64,000 nt of DNA from Kineosporia aurantiaca JCM 3230 (GCA_000719025.1 JODP01000015.1:62001-126000), one strand, 5' to 3'; shown: positions 8,311-17,357, counted from the first letter of the stretch. Notes: generated from the letters alone by a model not told the origin. A program made the numbers and translations.

Positions 8311-9987
8311 ATGAGTTCTCGCCACCCCCTGACCGTGGCTGCGGTAGCGGTTGCCGCCGTGGTGACCTTGGCCGCCTGCAACGCCAACCCCAGCACCACC
8401 GCCTCGAACAGTTCCTCCTCCGGCTTCCGCAAGGGTGGTGACCTGACCATCCTGACCAGCTCGACCTCGGTGACGCTGGACCCGGCCAAGAGCTCGAACC
8501 TGGCGATCACCACCCTCGGCCTGATCGACCGGCGGCTGACCAGCTGGGACATCGAGCCCGGGAAGACCGCCAAGGCGGTGCCGGACCTGGCCACCGACAC
8601 CGGGACGCCGAGCGACGGCGGCAAGACCTGGACCTACCACCTCAAGAGCGGCCTGAAGTTCTCCAACGGGGCCACGATCACCTCGGCCGACATCAAGTAC
8701 GGCGTCGAGAGGTCCTTCGCCGCCGAGCTTTCCGGCGGTCTCGGCTACCACAAGACGCTTCTGGAGGGCGCGGAGAAGTACCAGGGCCCTTACACCGGTG
8801 GCGATCTGGCCTCGATCGAGACGCCCGACCCGAATACCATCGTCTTCCATCTCAACACCGCCTACGGCGACTGGCCGTGGATCGTCTCGATGCCGGCCTT
8901 CAGCCCGGTGCCCAAGTCGGCCGACACGAATCCGCAGACCTACGGCCAGCATCCGGTCACGTCGGGCCCGTACCAGGTGGCCTCCTACAAGGAGGGCTCG
9001 TCGCTGGTGATGACCCGCAACCCGGGCTGGAGTCAGGCCACCGACACGGTCCGGACCGCCGGACCGGACCAGATCACCTTCAAGCTGGGCCAGGACGACA
9101 CCGTCTCGGCCCAGCGGCTGATCGCCGACAGCGGCGACGACAAGAACGCCTTCCAGGCCACCTTCGTCCCGCCGGCCCAGCTCGCCCAGATCGCACAGAA
9201 CCCGGGCGCCAAGTCGCGATTGGTGACCTCGCAGGCCGGAGCGCTGGCCTACCTCGCGATCAACGTCGAGCACGCGCCGCTGGACGATCTCAAGGTGCGG
9301 CAGGCCATCGAGTACGCGGTCGACAAGAAGGCCTTCCAGATCGCGGTGGGCGGATCGATCGGCGGCGACCCGGCCACCACCCTGATCACCCCGGGCATCG
9401 CCGGGCGCCAGACCTACGACCTGTACCCGGCCGGTCCGGACGGGGACGTGGACAAGGCCAAGCAACTGCTCGCCGAGGCCGGCAACCCCAAGCTCTCGCT
9501 GACCTTGCTGACCGAGAGCGACCCGCAGAAGGTGCTGCAGGCGCAGGCCATTCAGCAGGGGCTGAAGCGGGTCGGGATCACGGTGACGCTCAAGTCCGAG
9601 GAGTACGACTCCTGGTACGCGGACGTGACCAACGACAAGGGTGACTACGACCTGGCGCTGTCCAGCTGGCAGCCGGACTTCCCCAGCGCCAACGGGAACA
9701 TTCAGCCGCTCTTCGCCTCCAGCGAGATCGGTCACGGCGCGTTCAACCTCTCCCGCTACTCCGAGCCGGAGGTCGACTCGCTGATCAAGCAGGCCACCGG
9801 CACCACCGACCCGGCCGCGGCCCAGGCGCTCTGGGCGCAGGCCGACAAGCGGATCATGGAGGACGCCCCGGTGGTTCCCCTTCTGTACAACAAGAACTCG
9901 TTCCTGCACGGCTCGAACGTGCAGAACTTCTTCGTGACCCCGTTCCCGGCCTACCCGAACTACCTGAAGGTCTCGCTGTCCAAGTGA
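8311..9987 (+). CDS. Peptide ABC transporter substrate-binding lipoprotein (SBP_bac_5)
   Basis: This is a 558-residue extracellular solute receptor. The chosen ATG at 8311 has GAGGAA about 10 bases upstream; an ATG at 8293 overlapping the previous stop would add six residues. The signal peptide ends in a lipobox (LAAC, Cys23), so the mature protein is lipid-anchored to the outer face of the membrane. The rest follows the family-5 DppA/OppA pattern, including the conserved block VRQAIEYAVDKKAF. The final bases overlap the GTG of the ATPase gene. It delivers ligand to the two preceding permeases. Confidence 0.88.
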   Translation: MSSRHPLTVAAVAVAAVVTLAACNANPSTTASNSSSSGFRKGGDLTILTSSTSVTLDPAKSSNLAITTLGLIDRRLTSWDIEPGKTAKAVPDLATDTGTPSDGGKTWTYHLKSGLKFSNGATITSADIKYGVERSFAAELSGGLGYHKTLLEGAEKYQGPYTGGDLASIETPDPNTIVFHLNTAYGDWPWIVSMPAFSPVPKSADTNPQTYGQHPVTSGPYQVASYKEGSSLVMTRNPGWSQATDTVRTAGPDQITFKLGQDDTVSAQRLIADSGDDKNAFQATFVPPAQLAQIAQNPGAKSRLVTSQAGALAYLAINVEHAPLDDLKVRQAIEYAVDKKAFQIAVGGSIGGDPATTLITPGIAGRQTYDLYPAGPDGDVDKAKQLLAEAGNPKLSLTLLTESDPQKVLQAQAIQQGLKRVGITVTLKSEEYDSWYADVTNDKGDYDLALSSWQPDFPSANGNIQPLFASSEIGHGAFNLSRYSEPEVDSLIKQATGTTDPAAAQALWAQADKRIMEDAPVVPLLYNKNSFLHGSNVQNFFVTPFPAYPNYLKVSLSK

Positions 9988-11657
9988 ACACTGCCCCGGT
10001 GCTCGCCGTTGACGGGCTGACCATCGCCTTCGGGTCCGACGGCAATGCGGTACCGGCCGTCCGCGGTACGGCTTTCGAGCTGCACCGCGGACGGGTGCTG
10101 GCCCTGGTGGGCGAGTCCGGTTCCGGTAAGAGCGTGACCGCGATGGCGGCCCTCGGGCTATTACCTGGAAATGCCCAGGTCGGCGGCAGCATCCGGCTGA
10201 ACGGCGAGGAGCTGATCGGGGCTGTTCCCGAGCGGCTCCGCGAGGTTCGCGGCGGCGAGATCGGCACGATCTTCCAGGAGCCGATGAATGCCCTGAACCC
10301 GGTCTTCGCTGTGGGTAAACAGATTTCGGAGGCGATCCGGGCGCACCGAAAGGTCTCCCGGCGGGAGGCGGCCGAGCAGACCACCGAACTGCTGTCCTCG
10401 GTCGGCCTGAGCGACCCGGCCCGGATCGCCGCTTCCTACCCGCACGAACTCTCCGGCGGTCAGCTCCAGCGGGCGATGATCGCGATGGCGATCAGCTGCG
10501 ATCCGGTGGTGCTGATCGCCGACGAACCCACCACCGCGCTGGATGTCACCGTGCAGGCCGGCATCCTGGAACTGCTGCGCGAGCTGGTTTCCCGCCTCGG
10601 CACGGCGATCCTGCTGATCACCCACGACATGGGCGTGGTCGCCGACCTGGCCGACGACGTCGTGGTGATGAAAGACGGGGAGGTGGTCGAACAGGCCACC
10701 GTGAGTGCTCTGTATTCCGAACCGCAGAGCGAGTACACGAAGAACTTGCTGCAGTCCGTCCCTCGGTTGCCAGAATTGCTTTTGGACGCTGGTGGCGACG
10801 ATGTTCCGAGCGTCGAGAACGGGCTGGTGCAGTTCCGGGACGTGGTGGTCGAGTACCGGGGGCGCGGCGGGGGTGCTGCGGTTCGGGCCGTCGACGGCGT
10901 CGACCTCCAGATCGAGGCCGGGCAGGTGGTCGGCCTGGTCGGCGAGTCCGGATCCGGTAAGTCCACCCTGGGGCGAGCTCTGGCCGGTCTGGTGCCGGTG
11001 AAGTCGGGTGGGATCCGGGTGGATGGAGTGGACGTGGGGCGGGCCTCCGGCCGCCAGCTCCGCGACATCCGATCACGCCTGGGCATCGTCTTCCAGGACC
11101 CGGCGTCCTCCCTCAACCCTCGTCACACCGTCGGCACCAGCATCGCCGAACCCCTTGTCCTGCATGGGAATCTGAGCGCGGCCGAACGTCGGCAGCGGGT
11201 CGGGGAACTGCTGGACGCGGTCCGGGTCCCGGCCGGGTTCGCCGACCGCCACCCGCACGAGATGTCCGGCGGCCAGCGTCAGCGGGTGGCCATCGCCCGG
11301 GCCCTGGCCCTGAACCCGTCCCTCCTGATCGCCGACGAGCCCACCAGCGCCCTCGACGTCTCGGTGCAGGCCGCGGTGCTGGCCCTGCTGAAGGACCTGC
11401 AGGCCCGGTTCGGCTTCGGCTGCCTGTTCATCAGCCACGACCTGGCCGTGGTCGGGCAGTTGGCCGACCGGGTGGCGGTGATGCACAACGGCCGGATCGT
11501 CGAGCAGGGCCTGACCGCCCGGGTGCTGCAGTCGCCTCGCGCGGCTTACACGCAGCGCCTGCTGGCGGCGGCGCCGGTCGCCGATCCGGTATCGCAGCGC
11601 AAGCGTCGTGAGGCCTGGCACAGGGTGATCCCACCGAAAGAAGATGGTGAAGAGTGA
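9984..11657 (+). CDS. Fused dual ATP-binding protein of peptide ABC transporter (DppD-DppF fusion)
   Basis: The 557-residue protein carries two complete nucleotide-binding domains. Domain 1 has Walker A GESGSGKS at 43-50, signature LSGGQ at 156-160 and LIADEPTTALD at 177-187. Domain 2 has Walker A GESGSGKST at 320-328, signature MSGGQ near 418 and LIADEPTSALD. Many bacteria encode these as separate DppD and DppF, so here both ATPases arise from one chain. The GTG start overlaps the stop of the binding-protein gene (GTGA), and the stop overlaps the GTG of a VOC gene in the same way. Both sites look catalytically competent. Confidence 0.9.
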   Translation: MNTAPVLAVDGLTIAFGSDGNAVPAVRGTAFELHRGRVLALVGESGSGKSVTAMAALGLLPGNAQVGGSIRLNGEELIGAVPERLREVRGGEIGTIFQEPMNALNPVFAVGKQISEAIRAHRKVSRREAAEQTTELLSSVGLSDPARIAASYPHELSGGQLQRAMIAMAISCDPVVLIADEPTTALDVTVQAGILELLRELVSRLGTAILLITHDMGVVADLADDVVVMKDGEVVEQATVSALYSEPQSEYTKNLLQSVPRLPELLLDAGGDDVPSVENGLVQFRDVVVEYRGRGGGAAVRAVDGVDLQIEAGQVVGLVGESGSGKSTLGRALAGLVPVKSGGIRVDGVDVGRASGRQLRDIRSRLGIVFQDPASSLNPRHTVGTSIAEPLVLHGNLSAAERRQRVGELLDAVRVPAGFADRHPHEMSGGQRQRVAIARALALNPSLLIADEPTSALDVSVQAAVLALLKDLQARFGFGCLFISHDLAVVGQLADRVAVMHNGRIVEQGLTARVLQSPRAAYTQRLLAAAPVADPVSQRKRREAWHRVIPPKEDGEE

Positions 11658-12007
11658 GTATCGTCGACTCAGTTCTGGCCCGCGTCGTGGTGGACGACAT
11701 CGACACGGCGTTGCCGCTCTACGAGCAGTTGGCCGGCCATCCCGAGATCCGCCGGTTCAGTTTCCGAGATGCCGAGCTTGTCCTGGTCGGGCCGTTCCTG
11801 TTGCTGAGCGGAACCCCGGAGGCGATGGAGAAGTACCGGCGGACCGCGACTTTGATGGTCAGTGACATTCAGGCCGCCGCCTCCGCGGTCGCCGAGGCCG
11901 GGGGAACCATTCTGGAAGGGCCGGGGGAGGGCCCGAACGGACCCCGGATGATCGCCCAGCATCCGGACGGTGCGGTCTTCGAGTACATCCAGGCCAGAAC
12001 CACCTGA
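11654..12007 (+). CDS. VOC (glyoxalase/bleomycin-resistance fold) protein
   Basis: The 117-residue protein has the beta-alpha-beta-beta-beta pattern of the vicinal-oxygen-chelate fold in two halves: LARVVVDDIDTALPLYEQL near the N-terminus, and TLMVSDIQAAASAVAEAGG later, closing with HPDGAVFEYIQ. The Glu in FEY fits a family metal ligand, but not all ligands can be assigned. The substrate is unknown. The GTG start overlaps the stop of the ABC ATPase gene, so it is the last gene of the importer operon and may act on the imported compound. It converges on a broken methyltransferase gene. Confidence 0.75.
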   Translation: MSIVDSVLARVVVDDIDTALPLYEQLAGHPEIRRFSFRDAELVLVGPFLLLSGTPEAMEKYRRTATLMVSDIQAAASAVAEAGGTILEGPGEGPNGPRMIAQHPDGAVFEYIQARTT

Positions 12008-12009
12008 AC

Positions 12010-12645
12010 TCAGTGAGCCCGGCGGATCAGGGTCAGATCGTCGCGAACGGTGAGCACCACCTGGTCGACCCTCGGATCCTGCTGCACGGCGTGCTTGAAC
12101 GCGTGCAGGTCCTCCAGCATGGCCCGGTCGCCCGCGTCGTGCGGGACCAGCCCGCTGTGGAGGGTGTTGTCCGCCGCGATCACCCCGTTCGGGGCCGGCC
12201 TGGCCAGCACGGCCTTGAAATACGCCAGATAGGAGGATTGTCGGCGTGGATGAAGACCAGATCGAACGGGCCGGGTAGCTCCCCGATGACCGGCTGGGCC
12301 GCGCCGACCCGCAGATGAATTCGCTCCGCGTAGGGTGAGGCGGCGAAGTGCACGGCCGCGACGGCGGCGTTCCGGGTGCTGATCTCACACGTGGTGATGC
12401 GCCCGTCGGCAGGCAGCTCGGCGCCCATGGCCAGAGCCGGGGTGACCGGTAAACGTGCCGATCTCCAAGACGTTCCGGCTCTGGCCGAGGCGCACCAGGG
12501 TGGCCAGGAAATGCGCCGGTGGGGCATTCGACGTCATGAACGGCTGGTCGGTCGGCCGTCGGGTGTTCTCCGTGACTGCGGCCAGTTCGGCCGACTCACG
12601 GCTGCTGTGCTGGTCGGCATGGGCCTCGACGCCCGGCTCGATCAT
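12010..12645 (-). pseudogene. O-methyltransferase (family 3) broken by two frameshifts
   Basis: Three successive reading frames join into one SAM-dependent O-methyltransferase. The first (12645 to about 12445) has FLATLVRLGQSRNVLEIGTFTG, the SAM-binding motif I. The second (about 12440 to 12237) continues ALAMGAELPADGRITTCEIS and FDLVFIHADN. The third (about 12235 to 12010) has YLAYFKAVLARPAPNGVIAADN, then a helical end with LTLIRRAH. The shifts fit one extra base near 12437-12446 and one missing base near 12234-12240. Both are single-base events, so a sequencing error is possible. The start at 12645 is a guess. Confidence 0.75.
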
Positions 12646-12932
12646 TGGGGCGCCGGACCCCGTGGTGCGGCCATCTGCCGCCGGGACTGCCGTCGCCCGA
12701 CCAGCCGCCAGATCAGCCGCCCGGGAGCCGGGACCTTGCCCAGGAACGCGTCCGCGATGAGGGTGATCGTCGAGGATCTGCAGGACTGAGGGCTGCTGTC
12801 CGACCCGGTCGAGACGGTTCTGGAGGAACAGCTGCATCGGCGCTGGACGCTGGAGGGCACCTCACACCACCGGGGCCTGGACGTTGTACGACTGCCACGC
12901 CGCCCGGGCCGAGGACTACCGGGACGGGACGC
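12646..12932. other. Degenerate stretch between two broken genes
   Basis: No intact gene is visible. On the minus strand two short frames (QLFLQNRLDRVGQQPSVLQILDD and ITLIADAFLGKVPAPGRLIWRL) could join after a frameshift into a protein fragment, and a short frame ending in AWQSYNVQAPVV stops near 12862. I cannot assign either to a family. The region lies between the broken methyltransferase and the Uma2 remnant. Confidence 0.3.
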
Positions 12933-13168
12933 TCAGGCGGAACCGAGATCGATCTCGACCGGGAAGGGCGTGGTCACCTTCACGATGCCGGTGAAGGCCT
13001 CGCCGTCCCGGTAATGGCCGCTGGCCCGGTCCAGGACGTGGGTGTGGACGAGGGAGCGCCGGTGGCGGCCTTTGCGACCTGCCAGCAGAACCGGATCCCG
13101 GCCCTGGCGTACTGGTCCGCCTTGACGATCCGAGGCATCCAGGCCGGCGTCACCATGTCGGCAGCCAT
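12933..13168 (-). pseudogene. Uma2-family (DUF820) endonuclease-like remnant, frameshifted and 5'-truncated
   Basis: The minus strand reads IVKADQYARAGIRFCWQV, which matches the Uma2 segment K-x-x-x-YA-x-AGI-x-x-YW-x-V. After a frameshift at about 13060-13080 it continues SLVHTHVLDRASGHYRDGEAFTGIV, then TPFPVEIDLGSA and a TGA at 12933-12935. That ending matches the usual Uma2 C-terminus (PFPVxIDL). The N-terminal half, with the first catalytic acidic residues, is missing. Uma2 genes are abundant and often decayed in actinomycetes. Confidence 0.55.
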
Positions 13169-13252
13169 GGGTACCCGCCTCGGAGGCGGTCGGCTTGCGA
13201 CCTCAAATTATCGTGGTCCGGGCCGGGCTCGCGGATCAGGGACAATGGAGCC

Positions 13253-14878
13253 GTGAGCGCCGATACCCAGACCCCGGAACAGACCACCAGCTTCACCCCC
13301 GAACAGCTCCTTACCGAAGCCGGGCGGCGCCGCACGATCGCGGTCATCAGCCACCCGGACGCCGGTAAGTCCACGCTGACCGAGGCGCTCGCCCTGCACG
13401 CCAACGCGCTGCGGGAGGCCGGGCACGTGCACGGCCGGGGTGGCCGGGCGGGGGTCGTCACCGACTGGCAGGACATGGAGAAGCAGCGCGGGATCTCGAT
13501 CTCCTCCGCGGTGCTCCAGCTGTCCCACCGCGGGCAGGTGGTCAACGTGGTCGACACGCCCGGTCACGCCGACTTCTCGGAGGACACGTACCGCGCCCTG
13601 ACCGCCGTCGACGCGGTGATCATGCTGATCGACGCGGCCCGCGGTATGGAGGTGCAGACCCGCAAGCTGTTCGGGGTCTGCAAGCAGCGCGGGCTGCCGG
13701 TGATCACGGTGGTCAACAAGTGGGACCGGGCCGGCCGGGAAGCGCTCGAGCTGCTGGACGAGGTGGAGTCGGTGACCGGGCTGAAGCCCACCCCGATCAC
13801 CTGGCCGGTGGGTATTGCCGGAGACTTCCGCGGGCTCCTGGAGCGGGCCAACGGCGGGTACGTGAAGTACACCAAGGCGCCCGGCGGTGCGACGCTCGCG
13901 CACGAGGAGCGGATGAGCGCGGACGAGGCGGCGGCCCGGGAGGGGGAGGCCTGGCAGCAGGCGGTGGAGGAGCACGAGTTGCTCTCCCTGAGCGGCCAGG
14001 ACCACGACGAGGCCGAGTTCCTCGCCTTCCGCACGACCCCGGTCTACTTCACTGCGGCTGTTGCGAACACCGGCGTCGGCCAGGTGCTGGACGCGATCGT
14101 CGACGTGGCCCCCGCCCCGCACGACGACGCTCAGGCGAACGGCGAGATGTTCCCCGTGACGGGGGCGTTCACCGCCCAGGTGTTCAAGACCCAGACCGGG
14201 ATGAACCCGGCCCACCGCGACCGGCTGGCCTTCGCGCGGATCCACTCCGGCGTGTTCCACCGTGGCATGACCGTCCGGGACGACCGCAGCGGTCGGCCGA
14301 TGGTGCTCAAGCACGTGCAGACCGTGTTCGGCGCGGACCGCTCCACCGTGGACGTGGCCTTCCCCGGCGATGTCATCGGTCTGGTCAACGCCCGGCACAT
14401 CAATGTCGGCGACACCATCTCCGAGTCGGGCAAGGTGGCCTACCCGCCGCTGCCGGTGTTCGCCCCCGAGCACTTCCGCACCGTCCGGCCGGTTGATCTC
14501 GGCTCAGGCAAGTCGTTCCGTCAGGGGCTGCGGGAGCTGGACGCCGAGGGCGTGGTCCGGGTGCTCACCTCCGACTCCCGGGGCGCCGGCGAACCCGTGC
14601 TGAGCGCGGTCGGCAGCCTGCAGTTCGACGTGGTCCAGCACCGGATGACCAACGAGTTCCGCTCGCCGGTGCTGTTCACCGAGCTTCCGTACACCACGGC
14701 CCGGATCGTCAGCGCCGCCGACGCGGCGACGATGCGCTCGTCGGTGCGCGGTATCGAGGTCCTGCAGAACAACGAGGGGGTCTGGTTCGTCCTGTTCTCG
14801 GACGAGTGGCGGGTGCGCAGTTTCGAGCGGGACCACCCCGAGCTCAAGCTCCAGGCCCTGGTGGCCACGAGCGTGTGA
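13253..14878 (+). CDS. prfC: Peptide chain release factor 3
   Basis: The 541-residue translational GTPase recycles RF1/RF2 from the ribosome after peptide release. The GTPase domain shows the P-loop SHPDAGKST (33-41), the switch region with QRGISISSAV, DTPGH (101-105) and NKWD (155-158). The Trp in NKWD is typical of RF3 and separates it from EF-G, which has NKMD. An EF-Tu-like domain 2 and the RF3 C-terminal domain follow, with near family-standard length. The GTG start at 13253 is the first in-frame start upstream of the conserved region. It appears monocistronic. Confidence 0.92.
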   Translation: MSADTQTPEQTTSFTPEQLLTEAGRRRTIAVISHPDAGKSTLTEALALHANALREAGHVHGRGGRAGVVTDWQDMEKQRGISISSAVLQLSHRGQVVNVVDTPGHADFSEDTYRALTAVDAVIMLIDAARGMEVQTRKLFGVCKQRGLPVITVVNKWDRAGREALELLDEVESVTGLKPTPITWPVGIAGDFRGLLERANGGYVKYTKAPGGATLAHEERMSADEAAAREGEAWQQAVEEHELLSLSGQDHDEAEFLAFRTTPVYFTAAVANTGVGQVLDAIVDVAPAPHDDAQANGEMFPVTGAFTAQVFKTQTGMNPAHRDRLAFARIHSGVFHRGMTVRDDRSGRPMVLKHVQTVFGADRSTVDVAFPGDVIGLVNARHINVGDTISESGKVAYPPLPVFAPEHFRTVRPVDLGSGKSFRQGLRELDAEGVVRVLTSDSRGAGEPVLSAVGSLQFDVVQHRMTNEFRSPVLFTELPYTTARIVSAADAATMRSSVRGIEVLQNNEGVWFVLFSDEWRVRSFERDHPELKLQALVATSV

Positions 14879-14994
14879 CGCCTCAGTTGAACTGAGCGTC
14901 ATCCGGCCGGTCTCGGGGCATACTCGGCGTTCGGGGGCTGCGCGTGGCCGCGGGCAGCCCCCGGACGGATTGCCGACTCCGGACAGGGAAACCC

Positions 14995-15555
14995 ATGCAT
15001 CCCATCGAGGCGCTCGTCGTTCCTCTCGGCCTGTCGCTGCGGAAACGTCGTCCCGACGGGAACGCGGGTCTGGGGAACGACCCGGACCTGGCCGGTCCGC
15101 AGCACATCCGGCTGACCTCGCCCAGCTTCGAGGAGGGCGGCACGATCCCGAAGCGGCACTGTGGTCAGTTGATCGGGCAGGACATCTCCCCGGCCCTGGC
15201 CTGGAGCCCGCTGCCCCGCCAGACGAAGAGCGCGCTGCTGGTGGTCGAGGATCTCGACGCCCTCCGGGCGCGGCCGGGAATCCAAACCATCGTGGCGTTC
15301 GTCCCTAATCCTGCCGGTCTGGCCGAAGGCGCCCTGCAGCCGGGCAACCGGGCCCTCCAATTCATGGCTCCCGGGGATCGCTACAACGGGCCTCGCCCGC
15401 TTCCGGGGCATGGAATCCACCGCTACCGGTTCCACCTCTCCGCGGTGGACCTCCAGATCGATCTGGCCAGGTTCGCCGGACCCGACCTGCTCTTGGCGGC
15501 TCTGGCCGGGCATGTGCTCGCCTCCGGCGCGCTCACCGGAAAGCGCTCCGCGTAG
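14995..15555 (+). CDS. YbhB/YbcL-type phosphatidylethanolamine-binding (PEBP) family protein
   Basis: The 186-residue protein starts at an ATG preceded by AGGGAA. It follows the PEBP/RKIP fold: LTSPSFEEGGTIPKRHCGQLIGQDISPALAW near residues 40-72 matches the family block that ends in NxSPxLxW, followed by an LLVVEDLDA strand and a central segment YNGPRPLPGHGIHRYRFHL that matches the YxGPxPPxGxGxHRYxF signature. The N-terminal 35 residues are longer than usual and not strongly hydrophobic, so the protein is probably cytosolic. Bacterial members bind small anionic ligands, but their role is largely unknown. Confidence 0.82.
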   Translation: MHPIEALVVPLGLSLRKRRPDGNAGLGNDPDLAGPQHIRLTSPSFEEGGTIPKRHCGQLIGQDISPALAWSPLPRQTKSALLVVEDLDALRARPGIQTIVAFVPNPAGLAEGALQPGNRALQFMAPGDRYNGPRPLPGHGIHRYRFHLSAVDLQIDLARFAGPDLLLAALAGHVLASGALTGKRSA

Positions 15556-15582
15556 AGCCTTCCTGCGTCTGAGGAAGGACTT

Positions 15583-16605
15583 TCAGCTGGCCGCACGCTC
15601 TGCGGGCGGACGGCGGCGCAGCTCGGTCCGCTGGAGTGCCGGCGGCAGGTAGGCCTGGTCCAGGGTGCCGAGGTCGGTTCCCGGGGGGACGATTTCGTCG
15701 ATCCGGTCGAGGACGTCGTCGGAAAGCGCGGTATCCATTCCGGCCAGCAGGCCGTCCAACTGCTCCATCGTGCGGACCCCGAGCAGTGCACTGCTGACCC
15801 CCGGGTGGGTGATGGCGAAGGCCATGGCCAGGTGCGGCATCGTCAGCCCGGCCTCCGCGGCCAGGGGGATCAGCTTCTCCACCGCCTCCAGACGCCGGTC
15901 GTCGTCGAAGGCCTTCATCATCCGCGCCCGGGTGACGTCGTTCGGCTGCCCGCGCCGGACCCGGCCGGTGAGCATCCCCTGGCCGAGCGGCCCCCAGACG
16001 AGCACGCCCATGCCGTACCGCTGGGCGACCGGGAGCACCTCCCGCTCGATGCCCCGGCTCAGGATCGAGTAGGGCGGCTGCTCGGTCCGGAACCGCAACA
16101 GACCTCGTCGTTCGGCCACCCCGTGCGCCTCGACGAGATCGGACACCGGCAGGGCCGAGGTCCCGAACGCCCGGATCTTTCCGCTGCGGACCAGGTCGGT
16201 CAGCGCCGCCAGGGTTTCCTCGACGTCGGTGTCCGGATCGGGGCGATGGAGCTGGTAGACGTCGATGTAGTCGGTCCGGAGGCGGCGCAGCGAATCCTCC
16301 ACGGCCCGGACGATCCAGCGCCGGGAAGCGCCCTGCTGGTTCGGGTCGGAGCCGACCGGACGGCCGAACTTCGTGGTCAGGACGACGCGGTCGCGGCGGC
16401 CTTCGAGGGCCCGGCCGACGACCTCCTCGGAGTCCCCGTAGGCGTCCGCGGTATCGATCAGGTTGATCCCCGCGTCCAGCGCCCGGTGGACGATCCGGAT
16501 CGAGTCCTCGGGGTCCGGGTTACCGATCCGGGTGGCGAACATCAGGGCCCCGAGGCCGTAGGCACTGACCTTGAGGCCGGTCCGGCCCAGGTTCCGGTAC
16601 TGCAT
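15583..16605 (-). CDS. Aldo/keto reductase
   Basis: The 340-residue NADPH-dependent oxidoreductase is a TIM barrel. The catalytic tetrad is visible as Asp51 and Tyr56 (DTADAY), Lys79 (TTKFG) and His120 (QLHRPD). A C-terminal segment with LLGVRTMEQLDG forms the cofactor clamp. The ATG at 16605 is chosen because AGGAG lies just upstream on the minus strand and the AKR homology begins at once. The gene is divergent from a TetR gene, with a palindrome between them, so it is the likely target of that regulator. The substrate is unknown; carbonyl detoxification is plausible. Confidence 0.88.
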   Translation of the reverse strand: MQYRNLGRTGLKVSAYGLGALMFATRIGNPDPEDSIRIVHRALDAGINLIDTADAYGDSEEVVGRALEGRRDRVVLTTKFGRPVGSDPNQQGASRRWIVRAVEDSLRRLRTDYIDVYQLHRPDPDTDVEETLAALTDLVRSGKIRAFGTSALPVSDLVEAHGVAERRGLLRFRTEQPPYSILSRGIEREVLPVAQRYGMGVLVWGPLGQGMLTGRVRRGQPNDVTRARMMKAFDDDRRLEAVEKLIPLAAEAGLTMPHLAMAFAITHPGVSSALLGVRTMEQLDGLLAGMDTALSDDVLDRIDEIVPPGTDLGTLDQAYLPPALQRTELRRRPPAERAAS

Positions 16606-16691
16606 GAGAGTCTCCTGACCTGCATCAATGGGATGAGAGGGGAATGCCCCGTAGACTCCGGCGTAAGCGGAATCCCTTTCCGGAACTATAT

Positions 16692-16704
16692 GGAAAGTCT
16701 TTCC
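16692..16704. promoter_or_regulatory. Candidate TetR operator between divergent AKR and TetR genes
   Basis: GGAAAGTCTTTCC is a perfect palindrome around a central T, 23 bases before the TetR start and 86 bases before the AKR start. A second half-element CTTTCCGG lies about 20 bases to the left, near 16678-16685. The position between a divergent regulator and enzyme is typical of TetR operators. No binding evidence is available. Confidence 0.5.
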
Positions 16705-16726
16705 GGTTAGCAACGGCAGGAGGACC

Positions 16727-17335
16727 ATGACCCCCGACCCGCCCCGGACGGCGCAACCCCGGACGACGTCATCCCCGGCGGAGCCCGCCCGTCGACGCCG
16801 CTCCGATGCCCGGCGCAACGTCGACGCCCTGGTGGAGGCCGCGAAGGCGGTGTTCGCCGAGGAAGGGGTCGACGTGCCCGCGAAGGAGATCACCGATCGC
16901 GCGGGTGTGGGGGTGGGGACGCTGTACCGGCACTTCCCCCGCCGGTCCGACCTCATCATCGCCGTGCTGCAACACGAGATCGACGAATGTGTGCATCTGG
17001 CCGAGGAATTCGCCGCGCAGGACGATCCCTGGGAAGCGCTGACCAGCTGGCTCGAGCGCTTCCAGGACTTCGTCGGCACCAAGCGTGGGCTGGCCGCAGC
17101 GCTGCACTCCGGTGACCCCGCCTACGACGGCCTGCCCGAGCACCTTCTGGCTCAGGTCGTACCCGCCCTGCAGACCCTGCTCACGGCCGCGGTTGCCGTC
17201 GGCCAGGCCCGCGAGGACGTCACCGCACGGGAGATCCTGGTGACCATTGCCCTCCTCAGCCAGCCGGTCACGAGCGGGGAGCCGGACTTCAACCAGCGCA
17301 TGGCCCGGGTCTTCGTGCAGGGTCTGGGTACCTGA
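16727..17335 (+). CDS. TetR-family transcriptional regulator
   Basis: The 202-residue repressor starts at an ATG preceded by AGGAGG at good spacing. The helix-turn-helix lies at about residues 50-70 (AKEITDRAGVGVGTLYRHF), followed by the usual F-P-x-R-x-D-L-I helix. The C-terminal ligand-binding domain is all helical and of typical length. It probably represses itself and the divergent aldo/keto reductase by binding the GGAAAG-T-CTTTCC palindrome. Its ligand is unknown. The first 28 residues are Pro/Arg-rich and probably disordered. Confidence 0.88.
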   Translation: MTPDPPRTAQPRTTSSPAEPARRRRSDARRNVDALVEAAKAVFAEEGVDVPAKEITDRAGVGVGTLYRHFPRRSDLIIAVLQHEIDECVHLAEEFAAQDDPWEALTSWLERFQDFVGTKRGLAAALHSGDPAYDGLPEHLLAQVVPALQTLLTAAVAVGQAREDVTAREILVTIALLSQPVTSGEPDFNQRMARVFVQGLGT

Positions 17336-17357
17336 CAGCGCCCCGGCCCGTCTCGTC

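Noticed and set aside
16606..17082. Upstream extension of the aldo/keto reductase on the minus strand
   Set aside because: It would run through the divergent TetR gene; the AKR homology begins at 16605 with AGGAG upstream.
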